DNA of 64,000 nucleotides, taken from positions 62,001 to 126,000 of IMG/VR virus record IMGVR_UViG_3300021478_000015; one strand, 5' to 3'. Position 1 is the stretch's first letter, and every line of letters begins with the position of its first letter. This document shows, one piece after another, positions 9,306 to 17,426 of the stretch. The stretch comes from a virus. The notes beneath the pieces are model-generated. The model was not told the origin of the DNA. It searched no databases and saw only the letters and a list, made by a program, of their open reading frames with translations. The position numbers were made by a program, and so were the translations under genes.

Positions 9306-10300
9306 TGCCCACCGCTATCTCGGCTCGCAACTTCAATAACACCGCTCCTCCCACCAACATCACCGCCAACATCGACAATGCCCTGACCACCACCAACATC
9401 CCGGTCACCTCCACCGCCGGATATCCTCCGGTCCCCTTCACCGGCTGCCTGGAGCGCAACACCCTCAACCAGGAGTTCGTGCTGGTCACCAACGTCATCG
9501 ACGCCAACCACTTCAGCGTGGTGCGCGGCTACGACGGCACCCCGGCCATCAACCACGTCGCCCCAGCCACCTTCGAGCACTGCACCGGAGCCATCGACTT
9601 CCGGGAGGCCAACCAGCACCATACCGACACCACCAGGGACGACCACCTGCAGTACGTGCCGACCAATGGCTCCCGAGCCATCACCGGGCCACAGACCTTC
9701 AACGCCGGGATCAGCGCCCAGACCTTGGCTCTGGCCGGATTCCCCGGTGCCAACATCGCCACCCGATACGTGGGCGGCACTGGTCCTACCGCTCAGGGTC
9801 CGCCAGGAGCGGGGACCTTCCTGGTCGGTGACTGGGTCCGCGACATCGTTGGGGTGGTCTGGACCTGCGTGGTGGCTGGCTCTCCGGGCACCTGGATACC
9901 TGAGTGCGGTCGCACCATATGGAACGTCAAGGGGCCAGGCGCGCCCATGGACGTGGTCAACACCACCCGGACCCTGATCTCTCACACCTTCTCAGCGGTG
10001 AAGAACGTTCAGTACATCGCTAATGTGAGCATCCAGGGAACCATCGTCACGGCTATTCCTGGTTACATCAACTGTGTTGTCACCGGATCAGCCGGGACAT
10101 TGACCGGAAGCATTTTCGTGATGTCCTACAATGCTACGGCGTTGGCGGTAGGTGCTGTCATGGGCGGCAGCTTGACCATTGGGCTCAACGTGCTCGGGGC
10201 TACGGCCAATACCACCATCACGGTGACGGCAGCAGCATCTATTCATGGGGCCTATCGATTGGGTGCAGGGGCGGCGCAGTTGATGATCTGGAGAGGCTGA
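9305..10300 (+). CDS. Virion appendage/fibre protein, paralogue 2 of 3
   Basis: 331 residues, the same length as paralogue 1 and alignable over its whole length, including the DDHLQY signature, the GPPGAG turn and VGDWVRD. By eye its first 600 bases use distinctly more G/C-ending codons than the flanking paralogues, so the copies may have separate histories or be an old duplication recoded by drift. The C-terminal tip differs most, as expected for a surface-exposed or receptor-contacting domain. Confidence 0.7.
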   Translation: MPTAISARNFNNTAPPTNITANIDNALTTTNIPVTSTAGYPPVPFTGCLERNTLNQEFVLVTNVIDANHFSVVRGYDGTPAINHVAPATFEHCTGAIDFREANQHHTDTTRDDHLQYVPTNGSRAITGPQTFNAGISAQTLALAGFPGANIATRYVGGTGPTAQGPPGAGTFLVGDWVRDIVGVVWTCVVAGSPGTWIPECGRTIWNVKGPGAPMDVVNTTRTLISHTFSAVKNVQYIANVSIQGTIVTAIPGYINCVVTGSAGTLTGSIFVMSYNATALAVGAVMGGSLTIGLNVLGATANTTITVTAAASIHGAYRLGAGAAQLMIWRG

Positions 10301-11302
10301 ATGGCTACTCCCATCGCGGTCAGGAACTACTCCTCCACCGCTCTTCCCACCCAGATCAGCACCAATATCGACAACCAGTTGACCACCACCAACATCCCGG
10401 TGGTCTCCACGTCGGGATATCCACCGGCTCCTTTCACTGGCTGCTTCGAGCGTAATACCATCAATCAGGAGTTCGTACTGGTCACGGGTGTTCCCGATGG
10501 GTTTCACTTCATCGTGGTGCGGGGTTATGACGGCACGCCTCCAGTGCAGCATCTCGCTCCAGCTACCTTCGAGCACTGTGTGGGTGCCATCGATTATCGA
10601 GAAGCGAACTGGCATCACACTGACACCACTCGGGATGATCATCTGCAGTATGTCCCAGCTAATGGATCGAGGCCTTTCACCGCCCCTATGTCGGCTCCGG
10701 GCGTAGCCTCGAACCTGACCGGCACCAGTGGACGTTATGTCGGTGTGACCCACGGGGCTCCCACCGGAACCAGCGTGACCTATCAGGTCAACGACTACGC
10801 CAGTGATCCTACGAATCATTGCTTCTGGTATTGCACTACGGCAGGCGCGCCGGGGACCTGGACATCTTCCTTGGTCCTCCCCGCCGCCCGACTCTTTGCC
10901 TCAGCGCAGACGGTGATAGGAGTCAACGCCTATGCTCAGGTCGTCTCATTAGCTCAGGATCACGCGGTGGGTGGATGTACGACAGCCTCCAACGCCATCA
11001 AGCTTCCTATCAGTGGGATCTACCGGGTGTCCTGTGCGATCATGTGGCAAACCAGCAACAATCCAGCGGGAGCAGGTCGTTACGTCGCGGCTATCTTTCG
11101 TAATGGAGCCATGGTTCGACAGTACAATCAATACACCTATGGATCGGCATTTGCTCATCCTGGGGGGTCAGATACCGGGCAGTACGCCGCTAATGATCTC
11201 ATTACTCTTTACGGCTGGCAGGGCAGTAGTGGGGTAGAAGGCACTTATGCTGGTTCGCCGTACACGTATATTGCTGTTGAGTTTGTGAGCATGCTCTCAT
11301 GA
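10301..11302 (+). CDS. Virion appendage/fibre protein, paralogue 3 of 3, with C1q-like tip
   Basis: 333 residues. The first 125 residues match paralogues 1 and 2 closely, but the second half is unrelated to theirs. It has the rhythm of a C1q/TNF-like jelly roll (LPISGIYRVSCAIMW, then AAIFRNGAMVRQYN, then NDLITLYGWQ), similar to the repeated domains encoded at 57-61 kb. This is a clear case of a shared base with a swapped tip. It starts directly after the preceding stop codon. Confidence 0.7.
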   Translation: MATPIAVRNYSSTALPTQISTNIDNQLTTTNIPVVSTSGYPPAPFTGCFERNTINQEFVLVTGVPDGFHFIVVRGYDGTPPVQHLAPATFEHCVGAIDYREANWHHTDTTRDDHLQYVPANGSRPFTAPMSAPGVASNLTGTSGRYVGVTHGAPTGTSVTYQVNDYASDPTNHCFWYCTTAGAPGTWTSSLVLPAARLFASAQTVIGVNAYAQVVSLAQDHAVGGCTTASNAIKLPISGIYRVSCAIMWQTSNNPAGAGRYVAAIFRNGAMVRQYNQYTYGSAFAHPGGSDTGQYAANDLITLYGWQGSSGVEGTYAGSPYTYIAVEFVSMLS

Positions 11303-11318
11303 CGCGAAAGGTTGTGGC

Positions 11319-12155
11319 ATGACCATTTACGTGCAGATGGACAACTCGGCTGCCGTCGAGCATTACCGAGATGATCCTGACTCCGAGGAACTCAAGACTC
11401 GCGCCTTGACCGGCGAGCGTATCTTCGAGATCTCCTTTCCCGATGGTGACGAGGAGAACCCCGTCACTCTGCGGGAGATGATCATGACCACCATGGCCAC
11501 CTACCGGCATCACCAGGAGGCCGGGAACACCGAGGGCCGTGCTCTGGTCCGGCCCAGGTGGGTGCGCTCCAATGACGATCGGCTGGAGGCTGCCCTGGTC
11601 GATGAGTACCGCATCACCAAGAACGAGATCCCGAGTGGCTTCGGCTCCGAGCATGGCTCCTGGGATCAGGTGGCCATGCCCTCCCTGCGGACCATCACCC
11701 AGACGGCCAGCTTGCTCAGCCTGAGCTTGTACGTCTTGGCCGCCTGGAGCCTGTTCCGCCTCACCCGGCTCAACCTGAGGACCACGGTCGGGCGCGACTG
11801 GCAGGCCAACCTCATGGGCAACCCGGCCAACAATGGCACCGGGGTCTACGCCGCGGCCGCCTGGATCGGGCTCACCGCCGACAGCACTGCGCCCACCTTG
11901 GCCGACACGGTCTTGCCGGGCGAGATCATCTCAGGTACCTTGACCCGTGCCCAGGGGGCCTACGGGCATACCACCGGAGCAGCCAGCTATACGGTCAGCA
12001 AGCTGTTCGTGTCCGACCAGAGCATCACCATTCCTAAGATCGGAATCTTCAATGGTCCTACCGGTGGGTCACCATTCATCGAGACCATGTTGTCGGCTAC
12101 TGCAGTATTGAACTCGGGGGACCAGTTGCAGATAGTCTCAACTGTCACTTTGTAG
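11319..12155 (+). CDS. Structural protein, tail/appendage type
   Basis: 278 residues preceded by a GAAAGG ribosome site. The N-terminal half is acidic and helical; the C-terminal half is Ala/Thr-rich beta sequence (VYAAAAWIGLT, then ISGTLTRAQGAYGH, then IFNGPTGG) resembling the small beta proteins found beside fibres in phages, including the one at 55634-56017 here. Residues 130-150 are hydrophobic (LLSLSLYVLAAWSLF) but flanked by coding sequence of ordinary structural type, so a membrane role is uncertain. Confidence 0.65.
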   Translation: MTIYVQMDNSAAVEHYRDDPDSEELKTRALTGERIFEISFPDGDEENPVTLREMIMTTMATYRHHQEAGNTEGRALVRPRWVRSNDDRLEAALVDEYRITKNEIPSGFGSEHGSWDQVAMPSLRTITQTASLLSLSLYVLAAWSLFRLTRLNLRTTVGRDWQANLMGNPANNGTGVYAAAAWIGLTADSTAPTLADTVLPGEIISGTLTRAQGAYGHTTGAASYTVSKLFVSDQSITIPKIGIFNGPTGGSPFIETMLSATAVLNSGDQLQIVSTVTL

Positions 12156-12827
12156 ATGCGCTCTGATGGTACCCATTCCGACAATGGTCGGAAGATGTAC
12201 TGCTATGTGTGCGCTCATCCATGGCGGAATCTCATTGATCTAGAGATCCACGAAGATAAGCCGCCGGGCACCATCTGGGGCCATCTGCCGGTCACCCCCT
12301 CAGTCCCGTTGCCCACCATCCCCGAGATCAAGCGCCATCAGCAACGGAGCCACATGCGGCCCAAGGACGTGATCCTGGCTGAGCAGGCCTACAAGCTCAA
12401 GCTGCTCAACGATCTCATCGACGGTCCGGATCCCATCGAGGCTATGCACGCCTCCCTGGTCGCTCCCATCCCCCCTCTTCCACCCCGGCCCAAGCCGCGC
12501 AACACCAAGCCTGCGCCCCGGCTGTCCACCAAGCCTCCAGAGGCGGCCTGGAGCCCCTGGGTGCTCCGCTACCGCCAGACCAAGTCCGGATGGACCCCGG
12601 AGGCCCAGATGGCCCTCAGGGACCTCCAGCACAACCGCTGCTGGGTCTGTGACGCCGACAACCCCACCTGCTTCGATGTCATCACCAAGGACGAAGGCCA
12701 GACGGTGTACGGTTACCTGTGCCAACGCTGTAAGGGGGCGGTGTCCATGCTGGATCACAACCCGATCCTCCTTGGTCGAGCGCAGGATTACCTGTTGAAC
12801 CCCCCGTCGAAAAGGATGCTGCAGTAG
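12156..12827 (+). CDS. Endonuclease VII-like zinc protein, probably degenerate
   Basis: 223 residues. The C-terminal 70 residues contain CWVC, then YLCQRCKGAVSML and a RAQDYL end, the framework of the phage recombination endonuclease VII/HNH fold (zinc by four cysteines, terminal helix). The VDHDH catalytic strand expected between the two Cys pairs is absent; the spot reads CFDVITKDEG. It may therefore be a DNA-binding or structural relic rather than an active nuclease. The N-terminus has another CYVC and a His that may bind zinc, and the middle is a Pro/Lys linker. First gene after the structural block, starting right after its stop. Confidence 0.55.
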   Translation: MRSDGTHSDNGRKMYCYVCAHPWRNLIDLEIHEDKPPGTIWGHLPVTPSVPLPTIPEIKRHQQRSHMRPKDVILAEQAYKLKLLNDLIDGPDPIEAMHASLVAPIPPLPPRPKPRNTKPAPRLSTKPPEAAWSPWVLRYRQTKSGWTPEAQMALRDLQHNRCWVCDADNPTCFDVITKDEGQTVYGYLCQRCKGAVSMLDHNPILLGRAQDYLLNPPSKRMLQ

Positions 12828-12847
12828 TCCATAGAAAAGGGGTTGGA

Positions 12848-13510
12848 ATGTCCATGCATCAAGAGCTACAGCCTGAGCATCGAGCCCGATGGGGACCGGC
12901 CTGTGGGGTGGCCTTCGTGGTGCTGCTGGTGGCGAGCTTCCTGGTCGGAAGCACGCCCAACACCAACAAGTCACCCGCCTACATCCTGGCCTGGTACAAC
13001 AAGAGCAGTCACCAGACCCAGTTGAAGGTCTCTCTGCTGCTGACCGACATCGCCATCGTGTTCGCCATCTTCTGGTTCGGCTACCTGCGGGACCGCTGGG
13101 GTCGTACCGACATCGGAGCCCGGTTGGCCCCGGTCCTGTTGGTGGGGGCCGGGATATCGGTCCTCGGAGGTTTGATCTTCTCGGGGACCTCGTTGGCCCT
13201 CTTCGATGAGCCCAAGCACATGACCCCCGACACCGCTCAGACCCTGAACTTCCTCAACTCCGATCTCGGTGCCCTGGCCACCGTCGTCGGGGTGTCGATC
13301 CTCATGTTCGCGGCAGGGTTCATCATCCTGAAGACCAGGATCGTGCCGGTGTGGCTGGCCTGGGTTAGCTTCGTGTTGGCCGTGGTGGCCCTGGCCGGGC
13401 CGATCGGGTTCTTCGCCTTCCTGGGCATGGGCATCTGGACCCTGATCGTGGCCTTTCTGATGTGGCGTTATGAGGAGACCTTGCCAGTGGAGGTAGTCGC
13501 CCCGGCATAG
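12848..13510 (+). CDS. Integral membrane protein, host-like
   Basis: 220 residues with about five hydrophobic segments (near residues 18-36, 68-88, 100-122, 145-165, 170-205) and short charged loops. Overall look is that of the DUF4386-type small membrane proteins of actinobacterial chromosomes, which suggests acquisition from a host as an accessory gene. An AAAAGGGG ribosome site stands five to six bases ahead of ATG. A role in membrane modification or exclusion of other phages is possible but not shown. Confidence 0.7.
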   Translation: MSMHQELQPEHRARWGPACGVAFVVLLVASFLVGSTPNTNKSPAYILAWYNKSSHQTQLKVSLLLTDIAIVFAIFWFGYLRDRWGRTDIGARLAPVLLVGAGISVLGGLIFSGTSLALFDEPKHMTPDTAQTLNFLNSDLGALATVVGVSILMFAAGFIILKTRIVPVWLAWVSFVLAVVALAGPIGFFAFLGMGIWTLIVAFLMWRYEETLPVEVVAPA

Positions 13511-13516
13511 GCCGAC

Positions 13517-13545
13517 TTGCGGGCTCTAAGAAAACCTGCTAAGCT
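13517..13545 (+). promoter_or_regulatory. Leaderless promoter 1 (TTGCGG, 17 bp, TAAGCT)
   Basis: The -35 TTGCGG and -10 TAAGCT are separated by exactly 17 bp, and the spacer carries the CTCTAAG and CCTGC blocks shared with sister promoters. The -10 ends six bases before an ATG, so transcription should begin at or beside the start codon. It drives the leader peptide and the metallohydrolase gene. Confidence 0.75.
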
Positions 13546-13551
13546 GGTGGG

Positions 13552-13581
13552 ATGACCACCAAACTGAGTAATCCATCATGA
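13552..13581 (+). CDS. Nine-residue leader peptide MTTKLSNPS
   Basis: ATGACCACC begins at the position expected for the transcript 5' end of promoter 1; the frame stops after nine codons with TGA overlapping the next ATG (ATGA). A second promoter (14837-14865) is followed by an almost identical arrangement. The probable role is to load ribosomes on a leaderless mRNA and hand them to the downstream gene, which lacks its own ribosome site. Confidence 0.55.
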   Translation: MTTKLSNPS

Positions 13582-14204
13582 GACCGCGTGACAGTCAGCG
13601 GAGCAAGCTCTACGCCGCCGAGGCTATCTTGCAGGGCGCTCCCGACTTTAAGACCGTCCAGGAATGCCAGGCCTTTGCCGATTCGGTTATGGCCAACCGC
13701 TGGGTCCGAGCCCGCTGGAATCGCTACATCGAAGTGCGTCCCGGCAAGGGTCATACCCGAGCCACCGGCAGTCACTCCTCGGGCATCATTCAGCTACCGC
13801 TGTGGTCCCGTCAACGCTTGGTCGTTTTGCATGAAGTGGCCCACGTCCTGACCCCCGGCAACTATGCCCATCACGGCCCGGAGTACGCTGGGGTTCTGCT
13901 CTCCCTGGTCCACCACGTCCTCGGGGCTGAACAAGCGGCCAAGCTGCGAGTCAGCTATCGAGAACACCGGGTCCGGTACAACCTCAAGGGCGTTCCATCT
14001 TCGCCTCGCTATACCGTGCCCACCCAGGCCTCGGTGGCGGCCAAGCAGCGTGAGCGCAACACCCGGCCGTTGTCCTCTGACGAGAAGGTCGCCATGGCGG
14101 CTATGTTGCGCCGGGGAGCCAAGGCCGGTCAGTTCGGTCCCTCGGGACGCAAGCCCCGAGCGAATGCCTTGGCCCTGGCCAGGCTGCTGGAGGTGGCCCC
14201 ATGA
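13578..14204 (+). CDS. TIGR04338-like zinc metallohydrolase
   Basis: 208 residues. The opening RPRDSQRSKLYAAE and the zinc motif HEVAH (about residue 84) followed by HHGPEYAGVLL fit the actinobacterial TIGR04338 putative metallohydrolase family, a SprT/zincin-like group. Two His of HExxH and a downstream residue would bind zinc, with Glu as catalytic base. The C-terminal 50 residues are basic and could bind nucleic acid. Translation appears coupled to the nine-codon leader. The substrate is unknown; proteolysis of a host protein is possible. Confidence 0.7.
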   Translation: MRPRDSQRSKLYAAEAILQGAPDFKTVQECQAFADSVMANRWVRARWNRYIEVRPGKGHTRATGSHSSGIIQLPLWSRQRLVVLHEVAHVLTPGNYAHHGPEYAGVLLSLVHHVLGAEQAAKLRVSYREHRVRYNLKGVPSSPRYTVPTQASVAAKQRERNTRPLSSDEKVAMAAMLRRGAKAGQFGPSGRKPRANALALARLLEVAP

Positions 14205-14674
14205 TGACCCCTCGACGGCGCAGTGAGGCCGAGGTAGTGATGCGCCTGCGCCAGAACCATGATGACTTCCTGGGCTTCAAGCGGGAGGTGCTGGCCGATC
14301 ATCTCAGCGTCGAGGCACTCCGAGAGTTTGCCACCAAGGATTCGGACCTGAGTGACTGGCGGCCCCGTTCTTTGGACCTGGAGCCGGTCATGACCGAGCT
14401 TGGTGACTACATGGAGTTCGCCTGGGGCAAGGTCGCAGATCACCGGGGTATCTCTGCCAATCGCAGCGTGGACAAAGTGGGAGAATATGTCTGGTTACTC
14501 GGACTTGATGACCTGTTGGCTGAGATGGAAGCAGCCGACTATCCTCAATATGGAGCGCCAAAGTTAGCTGTGGTATGCCAAGCCTTGATGCTGGTCATTC
14601 CAGATGATGAAGGCATTCAGCGTATGATCCAGGGTCTACCATGCGAACCTGGATGTGATGAGGGATGTGGCTAG
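14201..14674 (+). CDS. Hypothetical protein
   Basis: 157 residues, ATG overlapping the previous stop. Mostly helical with many acidic residues; the end is Cys-rich (CEPGCDEGCG). The second half (from about 14460) uses A/T-richer codons than the first. No family recognised. It converges tail to tail with a small minus-strand membrane gene, overlapping it by four bases. Confidence 0.7.
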   Translation: MMTPRRRSEAEVVMRLRQNHDDFLGFKREVLADHLSVEALREFATKDSDLSDWRPRSLDLEPVMTELGDYMEFAWGKVADHRGISANRSVDKVGEYVWLLGLDDLLAEMEAADYPQYGAPKLAVVCQALMLVIPDDEGIQRMIQGLPCEPGCDEGCG

Positions 14675-14787
14675 TTCATCAATATGGCGAGTAGTATGCC
14701 TAAGGTAAATGCCAGTACTCCCGTCAATATCGCAATGCTTAACCAGATCAACAGGATGCCCGTATGCTTCCGCCGGACTTGGGTCAC
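14671..14787 (-). CDS. Small membrane protein, 38 residues
   Basis: Minus-strand frame beginning GTG: a basic N-terminus (MTQVRRKHTG) followed by one long hydrophobic helix to the end. A TACGAT -10-like box lies six bases before the GTG, matching the leaderless layout used by the plus-strand promoters, although I see no good -35. A longer frame with an upstream ATG at 14892 exists but would run antisense through leaderless promoter 2, so the short form is preferred. Function unknown; single-span phage peptides are often lysis or exclusion factors. Confidence 0.45.
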   Translation of the reverse strand: MTQVRRKHTGILLIWLSIAILTGVLAFTLGILLAILMN

Positions 14788-14836
14788 CCCGTCATCGTAG
14801 AGGTGGCGGGAGTGACCCCCAGGTATAGAGAGCGAC

Positions 14837-14865
14837 TTGCGTTCTCTAAGAGATTCTGATAGAGT
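14837..14865 (+). promoter_or_regulatory. Leaderless promoter 2 (TTGCGT, 17 bp, TAGAGT)
   Basis: TTGCGT and TAGAGT are 17 bp apart with the shared CTCTAAG block in the spacer. The ATG of a second nine-codon leader begins nine bases after the -10. Confidence 0.7.
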
Positions 14866-14874
14866 ACCGATCCT

Positions 14875-14904
14875 ATGACCACCACTCATAATCAGGCCTG
14901 CTAA
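14875..14904 (+). CDS. Nine-residue leader peptide MTTTHNQAC
   Basis: Starts ATGACCACC at the predicted transcript start of promoter 2 and ends with TAA overlapping the following ATG (TAATG). Same length, position and first three residues as the leader at 13552, which argues for a shared device rather than chance. Confidence 0.55.
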   Translation: MTTTHNQAC

Positions 14905-16958
14905 TGGAAGAACTCCATCTGCCGAACAGCGAGCGGTTCGCTGACATCCCACCCGAGGTCCAGGTGGGGTTCAACCGCTTCGTGGGCAAGCTCAAGGATG
15001 TCTCCGGGGCTTGGCCCAAGGACCTAGAAGCTCAGACGACCGTTGTCCTGCGGCTCATCGTTGACGCGAACGAGGAGACGCTCGATGACATCGTTCAGAC
15101 TGAGCGACTGTTCAAGAACTCCGCCAACGTCCGGTGGTACGACGACGTGGTGGAAGCTGATCTACCGGTTGAAGCTCGGGATCCTGACAACGTTCAGTGG
15201 TATGAGCTTCCTGAGTACCATTCCCGTCGTCAACGAGCCCGTCGCTTAGCCAGTTGCTTACAGCACTCCATTGACTCGGCTCAAGCCAGGGTGGATGCCG
15301 AAGTCCTCCAGGAGCATGTGGCCTGGGAGGAGCGGGCTATGAGCTTTATTGAAAAGCTCGGGTTCTGGGACCGACATAATCGTGAGGCCCAGTTAACTGC
15401 TCTGGCTGAGATAGCTCTGGATACTGATGAAGAGACCTTGGCTGCTATTGAAGCCATAGAGGATGGACTCAAGACAGACAACCTGGCTTGGTATCCACTT
15501 CCTGAGGACCATACCAGAGAAGATCGACTGCGTCGTTTGGCCGCCGTATTGCAATGGTTCATAGAGGATCGTGAGGCCCAGGAGTACGTGAAGAACAATC
15601 CTCCTCCTGGTGCCGATCCCTGGATCTGTCCTCGCTGTGGTGGGGACATTCCCATGCCCGGTCGCAAGGGTGAGTACGAGGGAGGAGTGAGTCGTACCAC
15701 TCGCGATGGCCAGGAGGAGATACGGGTCTGCTCCCCCTGTAGCAACGAGGAGGCCTATGAGCAGGCCGCGGGTTGCCTCACTCCTCGAAGCGAGTGGCCC
15801 GTCCCGGCCGAGAAGCTCCTGCCCCGCATGCAGCCGGACCAGTACGCCGGGTGGCGTGACACCTGGGAGGAGTATCGCTCCTCTCATCGCCGGGCCATCG
15901 CCCCTCCGCCCCTGCCCCGAGAGCTACCGGATCTGCGCTTGCACCTGATGGAGCGCTGGATCCCCAAGGGCATGTTCGAGAAGAGCCTGGTGGCCCGTGG
16001 CATCTGGGAGGATCGTGGTCCCGACACCGTCAACCTCATGAGGGAGCGGGCCAGGGGCGAGCGGGAGTCGCTGCGGAAGGCCTCGCTGTGGTGGGTCCGG
16101 GACGAGATGGTCAACCTCACTCTGGCCGGAGCCAAGTCCATCCCCGACGACGTGCGCGGTGGGGATGTCAAGTTCCCCGGTGAGCAACTGTTCGGCCTGG
16201 TAGTGCTCGGCACCCCTTGGCTCGGCATGGACGCCAACGACCCCAACGAGGTGGTCCAGACCGATGCCATCGTCTGGGCTGCTACCAACATCGATGGCGG
16301 GGACTGCATCAGTTTGTCCATGTACCGCTACTTCGATTTCACCGCCGGACTGACCCCGGCTGACATGCGGGAGGCGGTGGCCACCGGAGCTATCCTCGAT
16401 GCCTACCAGGAGGAGGTGGGCAACGGTCCGCCCGATACCCGCGCCAAGCGGCTGCGGGGTGGCTCCTGGATCTTCATGGGCCGGTCTGACTGGCCTCTCA
16501 CCGAGACGCTGGGCGGCTTCGAGGTGCTCAAGGCCGAGTACCCCGAGGGCACGCCTTACGACGAGCTTCGCATGGCCTCCATGATCGAGGACCGCAAGTT
16601 CTTCGCCAGCTTCTGTGTCCTGGTCAATCACAAGCTGAGCCAGACCGAAATGGTCTGGGCTCCCCGCGCCGTTCGCAAACGGGCTGAGAAGGCCGGGGTG
16701 GACTCCGAGAAGGAGCCCTCTCACGTCCGCCTCATCCGCCTGCGGGAAGTCCGCCGGGCGGCAGGGGTCACCGACGAGGAGCATGAGAAGCGCAAGGTGG
16801 AGTGGACGCATCGCTGGATCAGTAGTGCTCACATCGGCTGGCGTCGTTGTGGCCCAGGGAGGAAAGAGCGCAGGCTGTCCTATATCCCAGCTTCGATAAA
16901 GGGACCGGAAGACAAAGAACTGATCATCAAAGAGAATGTGCGAGTGTGGACACGATGA
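14904..16958 (+). CDS. Large zinc-ribbon protein with duplicated N-terminal repeat
   Basis: 684 residues. An N-terminal unit is duplicated: DANEETLDDI, NVQWYELPEYHSR and ARRLASCLQ near residues 50-125 recur as DTDEETLAAI, NLAWYPLPEDHTR and LRRLAAVLQ near residues 170-220. A CPRCGGD and CSPC pair (about residues 240-275) form a zinc ribbon. The C-terminal 60 residues, with an HRWISSAHIGW segment and KGPEDKELIIKENV, match a C-terminal signature I know from actinobacterial and actinophage proteins of undefined role, some near replication genes. Translation is coupled to the leader peptide at 14875. The gene body shifts from A/T-richer (before 15600) to G/C-rich codons. A DNA-related role is possible but unproven. 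Confidence 0.7.
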   Translation: MEELHLPNSERFADIPPEVQVGFNRFVGKLKDVSGAWPKDLEAQTTVVLRLIVDANEETLDDIVQTERLFKNSANVRWYDDVVEADLPVEARDPDNVQWYELPEYHSRRQRARRLASCLQHSIDSAQARVDAEVLQEHVAWEERAMSFIEKLGFWDRHNREAQLTALAEIALDTDEETLAAIEAIEDGLKTDNLAWYPLPEDHTREDRLRRLAAVLQWFIEDREAQEYVKNNPPPGADPWICPRCGGDIPMPGRKGEYEGGVSRTTRDGQEEIRVCSPCSNEEAYEQAAGCLTPRSEWPVPAEKLLPRMQPDQYAGWRDTWEEYRSSHRRAIAPPPLPRELPDLRLHLMERWIPKGMFEKSLVARGIWEDRGPDTVNLMRERARGERESLRKASLWWVRDEMVNLTLAGAKSIPDDVRGGDVKFPGEQLFGLVVLGTPWLGMDANDPNEVVQTDAIVWAATNIDGGDCISLSMYRYFDFTAGLTPADMREAVATGAILDAYQEEVGNGPPDTRAKRLRGGSWIFMGRSDWPLTETLGGFEVLKAEYPEGTPYDELRMASMIEDRKFFASFCVLVNHKLSQTEMVWAPRAVRKRAEKAGVDSEKEPSHVRLIRLREVRRAAGVTDEEHEKRKVEWTHRWISSAHIGWRRCGPGRKERRLSYIPASIKGPEDKELIIKENVRVWTR

Positions 16959-17344
16959 GTACGGAGAATGGAGTATCCCATCCAAAGGAAGTGGCCAAGC
17001 ATATTAAGTACTTGCGTAAGCGCATTGCTTATATAGAGAGCCGCATTCGCCATGGTCAAGGCAATATGTACCATGAGCGTGAGCTTGCAGCCATGGAGTG
17101 GGCCATGCCCGTCCTCGAAGCGGAGGAGGCCTGGATTCGCAATCACACCATCTATGCCCATGATCGTCGTCGCGACGATGATCGGGTGGTTGATGAGAAG
17201 TGCCCGGCTTGTGGCTCTCACCCTGGCCAGATCCGCAAGCGGGGCAACCGGGTGAGGTTCACCTGGAGTGGGGAGGCCTCATCCGATGAGGAGCTTGACT
17301 TGTCCGGGGACGCGCCTACCGTGCCAAGTGGTGACGAGGGGTGA
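16955..17344 (+). CDS. Coiled-coil and zinc-knuckle hypothetical protein
   Basis: 129 residues; ATG overlaps the stop of the preceding gene. The first 65 residues form a charged helical region (KEVAKHIKYLRKRIAYIESRI) likely to be a coiled coil. CPACGSH near residue 88 could bind zinc with an additional ligand. The tail is acidic. Probably co-translated with the 684-residue protein and possibly a partner of it. Confidence 0.65.
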   Translation: MSTENGVSHPKEVAKHIKYLRKRIAYIESRIRHGQGNMYHERELAAMEWAMPVLEAEEAWIRNHTIYAHDRRRDDDRVVDEKCPACGSHPGQIRKRGNRVRFTWSGEASSDEELDLSGDAPTVPSGDEG

Positions 17345-17397
17345 CCCATCAACTTACTGCCCCTTCGTTGGTGCCGGAGCCTCTCGTCACCCCTGAC

Positions 17398-17426
17398 TTG
17401 ACTGCTCTAAGCAAGTCTGCTAACGT
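17398..17426 (+). promoter_or_regulatory. Leaderless promoter 3 (TTGACT, 17 bp, TAACGT)
   Basis: The best match to consensus: TTGACT, 17 bp containing CTCTAAG and TCTGC, then TAACGT, seven bases before ATG at 17434. Confidence 0.8.

Noticed and set aside
14788-14952. N-terminal extension of the small minus-strand membrane gene (up to 93 residues)
   Set aside because: It would be coded antisense to leaderless promoter 2 and its leader; a GTG with a -10-like box nearby gives a better start.
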